Source: Lachnospiraceae bacterium UBA1683 (lineage in GTDB: Bacteria > Bacillota > Clostridia > Lachnospirales > Lachnospiraceae). From it: 64,000 nucleotides of DNA. The DNA is taken from contig DCKD01000087.1 in assembly GCA_002320245.1 (NCBI GenBank), positions 148,634-212,633 on the forward strand, given 5' to 3'. The position numbers and the translations under genes were made by a program. The notes beneath the pieces are model-generated. The model searched no databases, had not been told where the DNA came from, and saw nothing but the letters and a program-made list of their open reading frames with translations. This document shows, one piece after another, positions 1 to 8,655 of this stretch. The first letter of the stretch is position 1. Every line of letters starts with the position of its first letter.

Positions 1-21
1 CTCCCTTTTCCACGTAAATCC

Positions 22-138
22 CGTAACAGTTCAGCCTTCCGGCAGAACTGTTACGCATCCTGCCGTTTTGAGTCGCCTTTGGCGATGGGCAGGATGCACT
101 CAATCAGTATTATGATTGAGTACGGGCTGAACTATTAC
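22..138. repeat. Multi-hairpin palindromic element
   Basis: Three perfect inverted repeats follow each other: 22-32 with 45-55, 55-64 with 88-97 (inner stem 73-77/81-85), and 98-106 with 113-121. In addition, 23-36 can pair with 125-138 with one mismatch, giving an alternative closed, cloverleaf-like fold. No reading frame is evident. Just downstream a 12-mer (TTTTCATGCGAA) occurs at 152-163 and again at 173-184. The layout suggests an interspersed non-coding repeat; the family is not identified. Confidence 0.6.
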
Positions 139-358
139 TTAAGCCCCCCAGTTTTCATGCGAAGTCCCGCCTTTTTCATGCGAATAACTTGCAAATCTTT
201 TCCAAATGATGTATATTAGATTCGTGTACTCGTATTTAACAAGTCTAACACCCCGCAGCAAAACTGACGGGGCATAACATTTGCTATTGCGCGGCAAGCT
301 GCGTGGCATCTGCCCCTTGCAGCCGCCAAACGGATATACAAACATATCCGCACGGCCC

Positions 359-373
359 GTTGCTCGCGGGAAT
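359..373 (+). repeat. 15-bp sequence shared with 6917-6931 (inverted)
   Basis: The 15-mer CGTTGCTCGCGGGAA lies in the untranslated stretch before the CNNM/CorC gene and reappears exactly, in inverse orientation, at 6917-6931. Similarity extends a few bases on both sides. The stretch 251-376 around it also holds hairpins (251-276 GC-rich; 332-351 CGGATAT/ATATCCG). It is probably part of a degenerate interspersed element. Confidence 0.45.
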
Positions 374-400
374 AAGTTTTTAAAGGAGTTGATTGAAACA

Positions 401-1753
401 TTGGACTCGGGTGACGCGATACAATTTATTATATTGATTATTTTATTATTGCTTTCAGGATTTTTTTCTTCTGCGGAGACAGCACTGACTACGGTCAACA
501 AGATTAAGATGCGTTCTCTGGCGGATGACGGCAACGAACGTGCCGCAATGGTACTGGATGTCATTGAGAACCACAAGTCCAAATCCAAGATGCTGAGCGC
601 AATCTTGATAGGGAACAATATTGTGAACCTCTCGGCTTCCTCTATTGCAACTACACTGGCTTATCACTTCGGTGGATATATGGTCAGCATTGCAACAGCC
701 ATACTGACGGTTGCGATACTTGTATTCGGAGAGATTACCCCAAAGAATATAGCAACGCTTCGTTCCACGAAGATGTCGCTCTCCTACATCCGGGTAATCC
801 GGGTATTCATGACAATCATGACACCGTTTATTTTCATTATCAATTTATTCTCCCGCGGAATGCTGTTTTTATTCCGGGTGGACCCGAATACGACAAATAA
901 TGCCATGACAGAGGACGAGCTGCGTACAATCGTTGATGTGAGCCACGAGGATGGCGTCATCGAATCAGAAGAAAAAGAAATGATATATAATGTATTTGAC
1001 CTTGGAGATGCGAAGGCAAAAGATGTTATGGTACCCAGGGTACATGTTACATTCGCCGACATCAACAGCAGTTATCACGAGCTAATTGAGATTTTCAAGG
1101 AAGACAAATATACAAGACTTCCGATTTATGAAGACACGACCGACAATGTTGTCGGAACAATTAACATGAAGGATCTGCTGCTCTTTGAGAACCGGGAACA
1201 TTTCCATGTGCGTGATATCCTGCGTGAGGCATATTTTACTTACGAATATAAAAATATCTCTGAGCTGCTTGTCGAGATGCGTGATGCATCCTTTAACATT
1301 GCCATTGTTCTCGATGAATACGGCGAGACTGCCGGACTGATTACTCTGGAGGATATTCTGGAGGAAATTGTCGGTGAGATTCATGACGAATATGACGAGA
1401 ATGAGGAAGACTTCTTCCGCCAGATTAACGACTATGAATACATCATTGAAGGTTCTGTCAGTCTGGATGATTTAAACGACCGCCTGAATCTGGATGAAAA
1501 AAATCTGGAGCTGGAGTCGGAGGACTTTGATTCCCTCGGCGGTTTCATGATTGAGCATCTGGACCGTCTGCCAGAAGTCGGCGATGAGATTACAACCGAG
1601 GAAGGAATCCGTATGGTAGTAGAAAAACTGGACAAGAACCGCGTAGAGCTGGTTCATATCTTCCTGCCGGAAGTCCGGCAATCTGCCGATGAGGATTCCG
1701 AAGAAGCGCCGGCTGACAATGAAAACTCCGGCAGGGAGGAAAACGCGCACTAA
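401..1753 (+). CDS. CNNM/CorC (HlyC) family transporter-like protein with CBS pair
   Basis: Hemolysin-C/CorC family membrane protein of about 450 aa. Residues 1-180 form a DUF21/CNNM domain with about four membrane segments and the typical SGFFSSAETAL start. A CBS pair follows (about 200-320), including the VPRVHVTFAD and LPIYEDTTDNVVG segments, then a C-terminal CorC_HlyC domain and an acidic tail rich in Asp and Glu. Family members are linked to divalent-cation (Mg/Co) efflux; the substrate here is not determinable. I chose the TTG at 401 because AAAGGAG lies at 382-388 and the conserved part begins there; an ATG at 281 in frame would add residues unlike the family. It stands alone, followed by a tRNA gene. 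Confidence 0.85.
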   Translation: MDSGDAIQFIILIILLLLSGFFSSAETALTTVNKIKMRSLADDGNERAAMVLDVIENHKSKSKMLSAILIGNNIVNLSASSIATTLAYHFGGYMVSIATAILTVAILVFGEITPKNIATLRSTKMSLSYIRVIRVFMTIMTPFIFIINLFSRGMLFLFRVDPNTTNNAMTEDELRTIVDVSHEDGVIESEEKEMIYNVFDLGDAKAKDVMVPRVHVTFADINSSYHELIEIFKEDKYTRLPIYEDTTDNVVGTINMKDLLLFENREHFHVRDILREAYFTYEYKNISELLVEMRDASFNIAIVLDEYGETAGLITLEDILEEIVGEIHDEYDENEEDFFRQINDYEYIIEGSVSLDDLNDRLNLDEKNLELESEDFDSLGGFMIEHLDRLPEVGDEITTEEGIRMVVEKLDKNRVELVHIFLPEVRQSADEDSEEAPADNENSGREENAH

Positions 1754-1803
1754 AGCCTGTGCAAAAAAGGCGGTTCGTTTTATCTGAATCCGCCTTACAT
1801 TAT

Positions 1804-1893
1804 GGAGACGTATCGAAGTGGCCATAACGAGAGCGACTCGAAATCGCTTTGCCGCCTTTACGCGGCACGTGGGTTCGAATCCCACCGTCTCCG
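1804..1893 (+). tRNA. tRNA-Ser(CGA)
   Basis: Acceptor stem GGAGACG (1804-1810) pairs with CGTCTCC (1886-1892), discriminator G. The anticodon stem AGCGA/TCGCT encloses the loop CTCGAAA, giving anticodon CGA. A long variable arm (CCGC/GCGG stem) identifies a class II tRNA, and the T arm GTGGGTTCGAATCCCAC is intact. No CCA is encoded. It reads UCG serine codons. Confidence 0.93.
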
Positions 1894-1912
1894 TTCCAAA
1901 GTATACTATTTT

Positions 1913-1953
1913 ACGGAACACCCTATTTTTCTTAAGGGCGTTCCGTTTTTTTT
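1913..1953 (+). terminator. Rho-independent terminator after tRNA-Ser
   Basis: ACGGAACACCCT (1913-1924) pairs with AGGGCGTTCCGT (1935-1946), with small mismatches, and is followed directly by a run of eight T. Confidence 0.85.
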
Positions 1954-1998
1954 GCCTTTGCATACTATAAATAGAAAGTGAATGTAAGAGGTCCTTTT

Positions 1999-2766
1999 AT
2001 GCCATATTCAATCATGCTGGACGCGGGACATGGGGGCCGCGATCCGGGGGCTGTATTCAATGGACGGCAGGAAAAAGACGACAATCTCCGCCTTACTCTC
2101 GCTGTCGGCGCGATTCTTCAGGACAACGGAATGGAGGTCTTATACACCCGCACAACAGATGTATATGAGTCACCTTACGAAAAAGCAATGGAAGCAAATA
2201 ACGCAGGAGTAGACTTTTTTGTTTCCATCCACAGAAATTCTTTTCCTACCGACAATGTTGTATCGGGAGTAGAATCCCTCGTTTATGACTTATCTGGAAT
2301 CAAACTGGAAATGGCAGAGAATATTAATGAGCAATTAGAAATGGTTGGCTTTGTCAATCTCGGGGTAAGGGCACGCCCGAACCTCGTTGTCCTCCGGCGC
2401 ACAAAAATGCCCGCTGTTCTTGTCGAAGTCGGATTCATCAATTCCAATACCGACAATCAGTTATTTGACGATAATTTCGATGCGATTGCACAGGCGATTG
2501 CATCTGGTATCCTGGATACATTGAACAGCTCCGGACAGGATCCGGCTCCGCCTGTCTATCAGGTTCAGGTCGGCTCCTTCCGCAATGCCGTCTATGCAAA
2601 CCGTATGCTCAATGAACTTCTGGAAATGGATTTTCCTGCCCGGATTAGCGAGGGTAATGGCTACTTCCGGGTGCGGGTTGGTAATTTTAATATGCTGGAA
2701 GATGCCTCCGCTATGGAACAGCGGCTGCGCCGCGCCGGATATCAGACCTGGATTGTGACAGACTGA
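1999..2766 (+). CDS. N-acetylmuramoyl-L-alanine amidase with SPOR domain
   Basis: Zinc-dependent peptidoglycan amidase (Amidase_3, AmiC/CwlC-like) of 255 aa. It cleaves the bond between MurNAc and L-Ala of the stem peptide. The catalytic domain (about 1-180) begins almost at once with LDAGHGGRDPGA (zinc His) and includes SIHRN and VEVGFINSNTDN (catalytic Glu). A C-terminal SPOR domain (about 185-255, VQVGSFRNAVYANRML) would bind denuded glycan at septa. No signal peptide is seen, as in cytosolic mother-cell amidases such as CwlC. Start chosen at ATG 1999 with AAGAGGT upstream; an in-frame GTG at 1978 has no ribosome-binding site. It converges with glmM. Confidence 0.88.
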   Translation: MPYSIMLDAGHGGRDPGAVFNGRQEKDDNLRLTLAVGAILQDNGMEVLYTRTTDVYESPYEKAMEANNAGVDFFVSIHRNSFPTDNVVSGVESLVYDLSGIKLEMAENINEQLEMVGFVNLGVRARPNLVVLRRTKMPAVLVEVGFINSNTDNQLFDDNFDAIAQAIASGILDTLNSSGQDPAPPVYQVQVGSFRNAVYANRMLNELLEMDFPARISEGNGYFRVRVGNFNMLEDASAMEQRLRRAGYQTWIVTD

Positions 2767-2811
2767 CTGTGGTGCGGAAAAATATTGTCGGAATATTCTG
2801 AAAACCGAGCG

Positions 2812-2852
2812 CAAAGGGGACAGTCCCTTCTGAGAAGGGACTGTCCCCTTTG
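2812..2852. terminator. Bidirectional hairpin of the GGGGACnGTCCCC repeat type
   Basis: A long hairpin, CAAAGGGGACAGTCCCTTCT against AAGGGACTGTCCCCTTTG with a short loop, sits between the convergent amidase and glmM genes. The same GGGGACTGTCCCC core recurs at 15449-15463, so this may be a dispersed repeat acting as terminator. Confidence 0.65.
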
Positions 2853-2865
2853 GATACCTTTTGGA

Positions 2866-4209
2866 TTATCCTTCCAAACCTTCCGCCTTGATAACGTCTA
2901 CAACCTGATTGACATACTGCCCGCAAATCTCATCTGTCGCAGCTTCGACCATAACGCGAATCACCGGTTCGGTTCCGCTTTCACGCACCAGGATTCTTCC
3001 GTCACTTCCGAGTGCTTCTGCCACAGACTCCACTGCTTTCTGGACTGCCGGGTTTTCTCTTGCAGTCTTTTTATCTGTCACGCGGACATTTTTCAAAAGC
3101 TGTGGGTAAATGTTTACTTCCTCGCACAGTTTTGACAGCGGCTGTTTCTTTTCCATAATGACTTCCATAATCATCAGGGAAGTCAGGATACCATCACCGG
3201 TTCTTGCGTGTTTGCTGAAAATAATATGCCCGGACTGTTCTCCGCCAAGAATATATCCGTTATTCATCATGTTTTCATATACATATTTATCGCCAACGGA
3301 TGTCTGGACGTACTTCATGCCGATTCTGTCGCAGGCTTTGTACAATCCCAGATTCGACATTACGGTTGTTACGATGGTGTTATCCACAAGCTTACCCTGT
3401 TCCATCAGATATTTTCCACAGACATAGAGGATTAAATCCCCATCCACAACATTTCCCTTATCGTCTACTGCGATACAACGGTCTGCATCTCCATCATAGG
3501 CAAATCCAACATCCAATTGTTTCTCTTTGACGAACGCCTGCAACTGCCCGATATGCGTGGAACCGCAGTCCGTATTGATATTGACGCCGTTCGGCTCATT
3601 ACTGATGACATATGTCTTTGCACCCAATGCGTCGAATACACTTTTTGCGATTGCCGAAGAACTTCCGTTTGCACAGTCCAGCCCTATTCTCTTATCTTTG
3701 AACGAGCGGGTGGCAAGCGAAATGAGATGTCCGATATAGCGGTTTCTTCCTGCTGCGTAATCTACTGTGCGCCCTATATTTTCTTTTGTTGCAAGCGGCA
3801 GTTCTTCCGTTTCCCCGTCTATGTAAGCCTCAATCTTCGCCTCGACTTCTGCCTCCATCTTATGTCCCTGTCCGTTGATAATCTTAATCCCGTTATCATA
3901 ATACGGATTGTGGCTTGCTGAAATCATAATTCCACAGTCAAAATCTTCCGTCCTTACAACATAAGACACACTTGGCGTTGTCGTCACATGAAGAAGAAAG
4001 GCATCTGCCCCGGATGCAGTCAGTCCTGCTGCCAGCGCATACTCAAACATATAACTGCTGCGTCTTGTATCCTTTCCAATCACAATCCTCGCTTTGTGCT
4101 CCTGTCCGAAATACCAGCCAAGATACCGTCCGACTTTGAATGCGTGCTCCACTGTCAATACTACATTGGCCTCCCCGCGGAAACCATCTGTTCCAAAATA
4201 TTTTCCCAT
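2866..4209 (-). CDS. glmM: Phosphoglucosamine mutase
   Basis: Converts glucosamine-6-phosphate to glucosamine-1-phosphate for UDP-GlcNAc and peptidoglycan synthesis. The 447-aa protein has the full alpha-D-phosphohexomutase layout: GKYFGTDGFRG start, ISASHNPYYDNG with the phosphorylated Ser, Mg-binding YDGDADRC, sugar-binding GGEQSGH and phosphate-binding RESGTEPVIRV near the C-terminus. The start at 4209 has AAGAGGGA upstream; an upstream in-frame ATG at 4236 would add nine residues not found in the family. It is monocistronic here. Confidence 0.95.
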   Translation of the reverse strand: MGKYFGTDGFRGEANVVLTVEHAFKVGRYLGWYFGQEHKARIVIGKDTRRSSYMFEYALAAGLTASGADAFLLHVTTTPSVSYVVRTEDFDCGIMISASHNPYYDNGIKIINGQGHKMEAEVEAKIEAYIDGETEELPLATKENIGRTVDYAAGRNRYIGHLISLATRSFKDKRIGLDCANGSSSAIAKSVFDALGAKTYVISNEPNGVNINTDCGSTHIGQLQAFVKEKQLDVGFAYDGDADRCIAVDDKGNVVDGDLILYVCGKYLMEQGKLVDNTIVTTVMSNLGLYKACDRIGMKYVQTSVGDKYVYENMMNNGYILGGEQSGHIIFSKHARTGDGILTSLMIMEVIMEKKQPLSKLCEEVNIYPQLLKNVRVTDKKTARENPAVQKAVESVAEALGSDGRILVRESGTEPVIRVMVEAATDEICGQYVNQVVDVIKAEGLEG

Positions 4210-4435
4210 CGTAAAATCCCTCTTATTATTTTTCATTATTTGTCACATTTTCGTATCCATTATATTCTTTTTCCCGTCCAGATACAACCTTTTTCATATA
4301 ATCCCCCTGCAAAAACTTTAGATAACAACCACGGAAAACGTTTCCTTTTTCGGTCAAATGTCTGAAAAGTTCTATACAAAGACAAAAAGATACGCTAAAA
4401 TAAGTAGCATAAATGTATTTTTCGGAGGTATTGTC

Positions 4436-5224
4436 ATGATAAAATTAGTAGCCAGCGATTTGGACGGCACATTATTACAGGACGGTGCGCAGGAATTAAC
4501 GCCGCGTGCAATAGATTTGATTCACCAGTTAACACAAAAGGGGATTTATTTTGTTGCAGCCAGCGGGCGGCAGTACGACAATGAACGCCGCGTATTCCGC
4601 GCTATCAAAGACGAGATTTCCTATATCGCAGAGAATGGCTCGGTCTGTATCCATCAGGGGCAGGTCATTTCCCGCTCTACCATTAATCCCGGTTTATGCA
4701 CCCGCATTTTAGAAGAAATAAAAAAAGAAAATAATTTTGAGGTTGTCGTTTCCAGAGAGGACACTTGTTTTATTGAAAACAATGATCCGGAATTTGTCAA
4801 TCACATTGTAAATGTAATGCACAATACGACACAAATCATTGATGATATCCGAAAAGTAGATGGTCCGATTTTAAAAATCGCCATCTGTAATATGACAGAC
4901 GGTCCTCATATTATTGATAAATACCTGCATCATCTGCAAACTTTGTTTGGCGACGAAATCAAAGTCGTTACATCCGGAAATATCTGGATAGACTTTATTG
5001 CTCCGGGCACAAACAAAGGAGCAGCCCTGTCCGGGCTGCTCAAACTTCTGAAAATCAAGCCGGAAGAATGCATGGCATTCGGCGACCAGTACAACGATGT
5101 GGAAATGCTGCAATATGTCGGTACAAGTTATGCGATGTCAAATGCCGCACCCGGCATTTCCTATTATTCCACATATGTAACCGACTCCGTGGAGGATGTG
5201 CTGGAAGATTTGCTGCGGCTTTGA
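4436..5224 (+). CDS. Cof-type HAD-IIB family phosphatase
   Basis: Haloacid-dehalogenase superfamily hydrolase, 262 aa. Motif I is SDLDGTLL near the N-terminus (nucleophile and general acid Asp), motif II lies around AASGRQ, and motif III/IV is FGDQYNDVEML. The cap is of the C2B type typical of Cof/YidA sugar-phosphate or flavin-phosphate phosphatases; the substrate is unknown. ATG at 4436 follows GGAGG at 4424-4428 with good spacing; in-frame codons further upstream are judged untranslated. Convergent with mtnA. Confidence 0.88.
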   Translation: MIKLVASDLDGTLLQDGAQELTPRAIDLIHQLTQKGIYFVAASGRQYDNERRVFRAIKDEISYIAENGSVCIHQGQVISRSTINPGLCTRILEEIKKENNFEVVVSREDTCFIENNDPEFVNHIVNVMHNTTQIIDDIRKVDGPILKIAICNMTDGPHIIDKYLHHLQTLFGDEIKVVTSGNIWIDFIAPGTNKGAALSGLLKLLKIKPEECMAFGDQYNDVEMLQYVGTSYAMSNAAPGISYYSTYVTDSVEDVLEDLLRL

Positions 5225-5239
5225 TTTGCACCTGATTAT

Positions 5240-6331
5240 TTAATGGTCAGTCCGGTTTGCCGTATCATTCACTTTAAGCATAAGCTCCAGATTCTTTTCA
5301 AACGGCGCTTTCACAACCCCATATTCCGTCACGATTCCCGCAATCAGCTCGTGGTCTGTGACGTCAAAGCATGGATTGAATACTTTCACGCCTTCCGGTG
5401 CCATCCGCTCCCTGTACCACATCTCCGTAATCTCTTCTGCCGGGCGCTCCTCGATTGGAATCTCGGCGCCGGATTTCAAAGTCATATCAATCGTGGAGGT
5501 CGGAGCGCAGACATACACCGGAACGCCATACTGTTTTGCCACACATGCGACAACCGACGTACCAATTTTATTCGCAGTATCTCCATTTGCAGCAACACGG
5601 TCGCAGCCGACAAATACTGCCTGAACCAGACCTTTTTTCATCACGGATGCAGACATATTGTCACAGATTAACGTTACGTCCATTCCGGCTGCCTGTAACT
5701 CAAATGCAGTCAGCCGTGCGCCCTGCAGCAGTGGTCTTGTCTCATCCACAAAGATATGGAAACCATATCCCTGTTCCTTGCCAAGATACATCGGAGCCGT
5801 CGCCGTTCCATACTTCACTGTTGCAAGCTGTCCTGCATTACAATGTGTCAGGAGTCCGTCTCCCGGTTTCACCAGCTCCAGCGCGTAGATTCCAATCTTC
5901 CGGCACACTTCAATATCCTCATCATGAATCTGCACTGCCTCATCATGGAGCAACCGTTTGATTTCTGCCACACTCTTATCCATATTGGAGCTCACAACTT
6001 CTTCCATGCGGTCCAATGCCCAGAATAAATTCACCGCGGTCGGCCGTGATGTCTCCAGATAATCCTTCGCATTATGGAATTCCCTGCAAAACATATCCGT
6101 ACACTCTGCGTCAAACCGCTCAGATACCACATAAATACCGATTGCTGCCGCTACTCCGATTGCCGGCGCCCCGCGCACTTTCAGCAGATAAATTGCGTCC
6201 CAGATATCCTCGATATCCGTCAGGGAAAGTATCTCGATTGTCCCCGGCAATTTTGTCTGGTCGATAATCACCAGTGCCTTATTCTCTTCGTCCAACGAAA
6301 CTGTCTCATAATCCAGTATTGTCCGTTCCAT
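5240..6331 (-). CDS. mtnA: S-methyl-5-thioribose-1-phosphate isomerase
   Basis: Methionine-salvage aldose-ketose isomerase, a homologue of eIF2B alpha. The 363-aa sequence shows LKVRGAPAIGVAAAIG near the N-terminus, the catalytic Cys in LTHCNAGQLAT and the catalytic Asp in VGCDRVAANGD, followed by NKIGTSVVA. AGGAGG precedes ATG 6331. rpiB lies 105 bp upstream in the same direction, so both may share a transcript, although a hairpin (about 6402-6419) lies between. No other methionine-salvage gene is in view; some clostridia use this enzyme family for other phosphopentoses. Confidence 0.9.
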   Translation of the reverse strand: MERTILDYETVSLDEENKALVIIDQTKLPGTIEILSLTDIEDIWDAIYLLKVRGAPAIGVAAAIGIYVVSERFDAECTDMFCREFHNAKDYLETSRPTAVNLFWALDRMEEVVSSNMDKSVAEIKRLLHDEAVQIHDEDIEVCRKIGIYALELVKPGDGLLTHCNAGQLATVKYGTATAPMYLGKEQGYGFHIFVDETRPLLQGARLTAFELQAAGMDVTLICDNMSASVMKKGLVQAVFVGCDRVAANGDTANKIGTSVVACVAKQYGVPVYVCAPTSTIDMTLKSGAEIPIEERPAEEITEMWYRERMAPEGVKVFNPCFDVTDHELIAGIVTEYGVVKAPFEKNLELMLKVNDTANRTDH

Positions 6332-6436
6332 CCCATTTCCTCCTGTGTGTAAAAGCGCTCATCCACAACCCGCCCTACCCTTCTGACTGTTCCCGAACGC
6401 CCTGTCAGCTTTGCTGACAAAATACTTACAACATAC

Positions 6437-6883
6437 TTATGAATTTCTTTTTTCGATATCCATAATCAAATCTACCCTGCGCTGATGTCTTCCGCCTTCA
6501 AACTCCGTGTTCAGCCACGTATCCACTATCATCTTCGCCAGCTCTGCCCCAACCACACGGGCGCCGAATGCCAATACATTGCAGTCGTTATGCAGCCGCG
6601 ACATCCTTGCCGTATATGGTTCGCTGCAGACTGCCGCGCGAACACCGGCTACTTTATTTGCCGCCAATGAAATCCCAAGACCTGTCCCGCAAATCAGAAT
6701 CCCACAATCTACTTCATGTGCTGCCACCGCCTTCCCTACAATTTCCCCATAAACCGGATAGTCACAGCTTTCCGTGGAATTTGTCCCATAATCTACAATC
6801 TCATGTCCCTTTTCCTTTAAAAACTCAATGATTTCCGCCTTCAGTTCCAATGCTGAATGGTCATTTCCGATTCCGATTTTCAT
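6437..6883 (-). CDS. rpiB: Ribose-5-phosphate isomerase B (RpiB/LacAB family)
   Basis: Interconverts ribose-5-phosphate and ribulose-5-phosphate in the pentose phosphate pathway. The 148-aa protein has the RpiB signature: MKIGIGNDHSALELK, DYGTNS, the catalytic Cys in ILICGTGLGIS, and HNDCNVLAFGARVVG. LacA/LacB and allose-phosphate isomerases share this fold, but length and motifs fit RpiB. A promoter-like pair at 6983-7011 reads toward it. Confidence 0.92.
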   Translation of the reverse strand: MKIGIGNDHSALELKAEIIEFLKEKGHEIVDYGTNSTESCDYPVYGEIVGKAVAAHEVDCGILICGTGLGISLAANKVAGVRAAVCSEPYTARMSRLHNDCNVLAFGARVVGAELAKMIVDTWLNTEFEGGRHQRRVDLIMDIEKRNS

Positions 6884-6916
6884 GATTTTTTCTCCTCATT
6901 CTTACACAAGCGTTAA

Positions 6917-6931
6917 TTCCCGCGAGCAACG
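6917..6931 (-). repeat. 15-bp sequence shared with 359-373 (inverted)
   Basis: TTCCCGCGAGCAACG is the exact reverse complement of 359-373. It lies in the rpiB leader. A CCCCGC(T/A)GCAA motif is also shared on the far side of both copies. Confidence 0.45.
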
Positions 6932-6982
6932 AGCCAGGTAGCCATACTTGCAGCGGGGTCTTTGACTTTCATAATTATCTAT

Positions 6983-7011
6983 ATTTTGCCCATTTTGAGA
7001 GCTCTTGTCAA
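6983..7011 (-). promoter_or_regulatory. Putative promoter of rpiB
   Basis: On the minus strand, TTGACA (7011-7006) and CAAAAT (6988-6983) are 17 bp apart, upstream of rpiB. The -10 is weak. The -35 lies in or just beyond the decayed gene at 7019-7240. Confidence 0.4.
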
Positions 7012-7018
7012 GTTTAAT

Positions 7019-7240
7019 TCATCTTTTCCCTGATACATGTGGAAATTGTAACTGTTCAGAGCCATGCGCATCTGTAATGGTTTTATGTGTTGGATGCTTG
7101 CATACATAGGCAGCGCCCAGATATGCTCTGGCAGTTGCCGCCGCATATGCAATAGCAATCGGCTCCGTACACCCCAGTGCCATAACAAGTTCTTCCTTTA
7201 ATACTTTTATATATTTCTGAGATACAGTTGTTGTCATCAT
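7019..7240 (-). pseudogene. Truncated UPF0597 / L-cysteine desulfidase-like gene
   Basis: The first ~45 residues (VLKEELVMALGCTEPIAIAY...) match the start of the UPF0597/CdsB-type L-serine dehydratase-like family, including the conserved LGCTEPIA signature. The reading frame ends after 73 aa, whereas family members are about 420 aa. The remaining residues do not resemble the family, and the catalytic core and iron-sulfur cysteines are absent. It appears to be an internal-deletion remnant. A start at ATG 7240 or 7237 is intact. Confidence 0.7.
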
Positions 7241-7275
7241 CCACTTTCCCTTCTAGGGCCTGGGCATGCGCCCTG

Positions 7276-7315
7276 CAAAAAAGCCGCAGTCCCTCAATAA
7301 TAAGGGATTGCGGCT
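7276..7315 (-). terminator. Terminator of the str operon (after tuf)
   Basis: On the minus strand AGCCGCAATCCCT and AGGGACTGCGGCT form a 13-bp stem (one mismatch) followed by six T (7282-7277), just downstream of tuf. Confidence 0.85.
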
Positions 7316-7349
7316 AATGTTTAAATTAGTATTAATACACTGTCAGGGA

Positions 7350-8537
7350 TTATTCGATAATCTTAGCAACTGTACCTGAACCTACTGTACGTCCACCTTC
7401 ACGGATAGCGAAACGAAGTCCCTCTTCCATAGCTACTGGGTGAATCAGTTCAACAGTCATCTCTACGTTATCTCCAGGCATACACATCTCTACACCGTCC
7501 GGCAGATCGCAAACACCTGTTACGTCTGTTGTTCTGAAGTAGAACTGCGGTCTGTAGTTATTGAAGAATGGTGTATGACGTCCACCTTCATCTTTTGTCA
7601 GAACATAAACCTGGCAAGTAAATTTCTTGTGGCATGTTACTGTTCCTGGTTTAATCAGAACCTGTCCTCTTTCGATTTCAGTTCTCTGGATACCACGAAG
7701 CAGAGCTCCGATGTTATCTCCAGCCTGAGCCTCATCAAGAAGCTTACGGAACATCTCGATACCTGTTACAACTGTCTTCTTAACATCTTCGTGAATACCA
7801 ATGATTTCAACTTCGTCAGATACGTGAAGAGTACCACGCTCTACTCTACCTGTTGCAACTGTACCACGTCCTGTGATAGAGAATACATCCTCTACAGGCA
7901 TCAGGAATGGCTTATCTGTATCACGCTCTGGATCTGGAATGTACTCATCAACTGTATCCATGAGTTCCATAATCTTATCTCCCCAAGGTCCCATTGGATC
8001 TTCAAGAGCTTTCAGAGCAGAACCTTTGATAATCGGGCAGTCAGTAAATTCATACTCTTCCAGTACTTCATTTACTTCCATTTCTACCAGCTCAATAAGT
8101 TCTTCGTCGTCAACCATATCACATTTGTTCAGGAATACAACGATGTAAGGAACGTTAACCTGACGGGACAGAAGGATATGCTCTTTTGTCTGAGCCATAA
8201 CACCGTCTGTAGCAGCTACAACGAGGATAGCTCCGTCCATCTGTGCAGCACCAGTAATCATGTTCTTAACGTAGTCAGCATGTCCTGGGCAGTCAACGTG
8301 TGCGTAGTGACGTTTTGCTGTCTCATACTCAACGTGAGCTGTAGAAATTGTGATACCACGCTCTCTCTCTTCTGGAGCTTTATCGATGTTCTCGAAATCA
8401 ACTGCTGCGTTACCTTCAACTCTCTCAGACAGAACTTTTGTGATAGCTGCTGTCAGAGTAGTTTTACCATGGTCAACGTGACCGATTGTACCAATATTAC
8501 AATGTGGTTTGTTTCTTTCAAATTTAGCTTTAGCCAT
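7350..8537 (-). CDS. tuf: Elongation factor Tu
   Basis: GTPase that delivers aminoacyl-tRNA to the ribosome. 395 aa with all GTPase motifs: GHVDHGKT (G1), DCPGHADY (G3), NKCD (G4), and the C-terminal barrel domains ending in TVGSGTVAKIIE. The start MAKAKFERNKPH at 8537 has AAGGAGGAC upstream. It is the last gene of the rpsL-rpsG-fusA-tuf operon, and no second tuf is in the window. Codon usage is strongly biased, as expected for such a highly expressed gene. Confidence 0.98.
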   Translation of the reverse strand: MAKAKFERNKPHCNIGTIGHVDHGKTTLTAAITKVLSERVEGNAAVDFENIDKAPEERERGITISTAHVEYETAKRHYAHVDCPGHADYVKNMITGAAQMDGAILVVAATDGVMAQTKEHILLSRQVNVPYIVVFLNKCDMVDDEELIELVEMEVNEVLEEYEFTDCPIIKGSALKALEDPMGPWGDKIMELMDTVDEYIPDPERDTDKPFLMPVEDVFSITGRGTVATGRVERGTLHVSDEVEIIGIHEDVKKTVVTGIEMFRKLLDEAQAGDNIGALLRGIQRTEIERGQVLIKPGTVTCHKKFTCQVYVLTKDEGGRHTPFFNNYRPQFYFRTTDVTGVCDLPDGVEMCMPGDNVEMTVELIHPVAMEEGLRFAIREGGRTVGSGTVAKIIE

Positions 8538-8655
8538 TTTGAATGTCCTCCTTAACAATCTAACCTGTATTCAGGCATTTAATTAATCCGCTTTTTGCTC
8601 GGCTAACTTTGATTATATTTCAAAGTCAGCCGTTTTTCAAGCGTTTTTCTAATAT

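Noticed and set aside
7440..8555. Plus-strand open frame of about 370 codons
   Set aside because: Antisense to tuf; produced by its strong codon bias.
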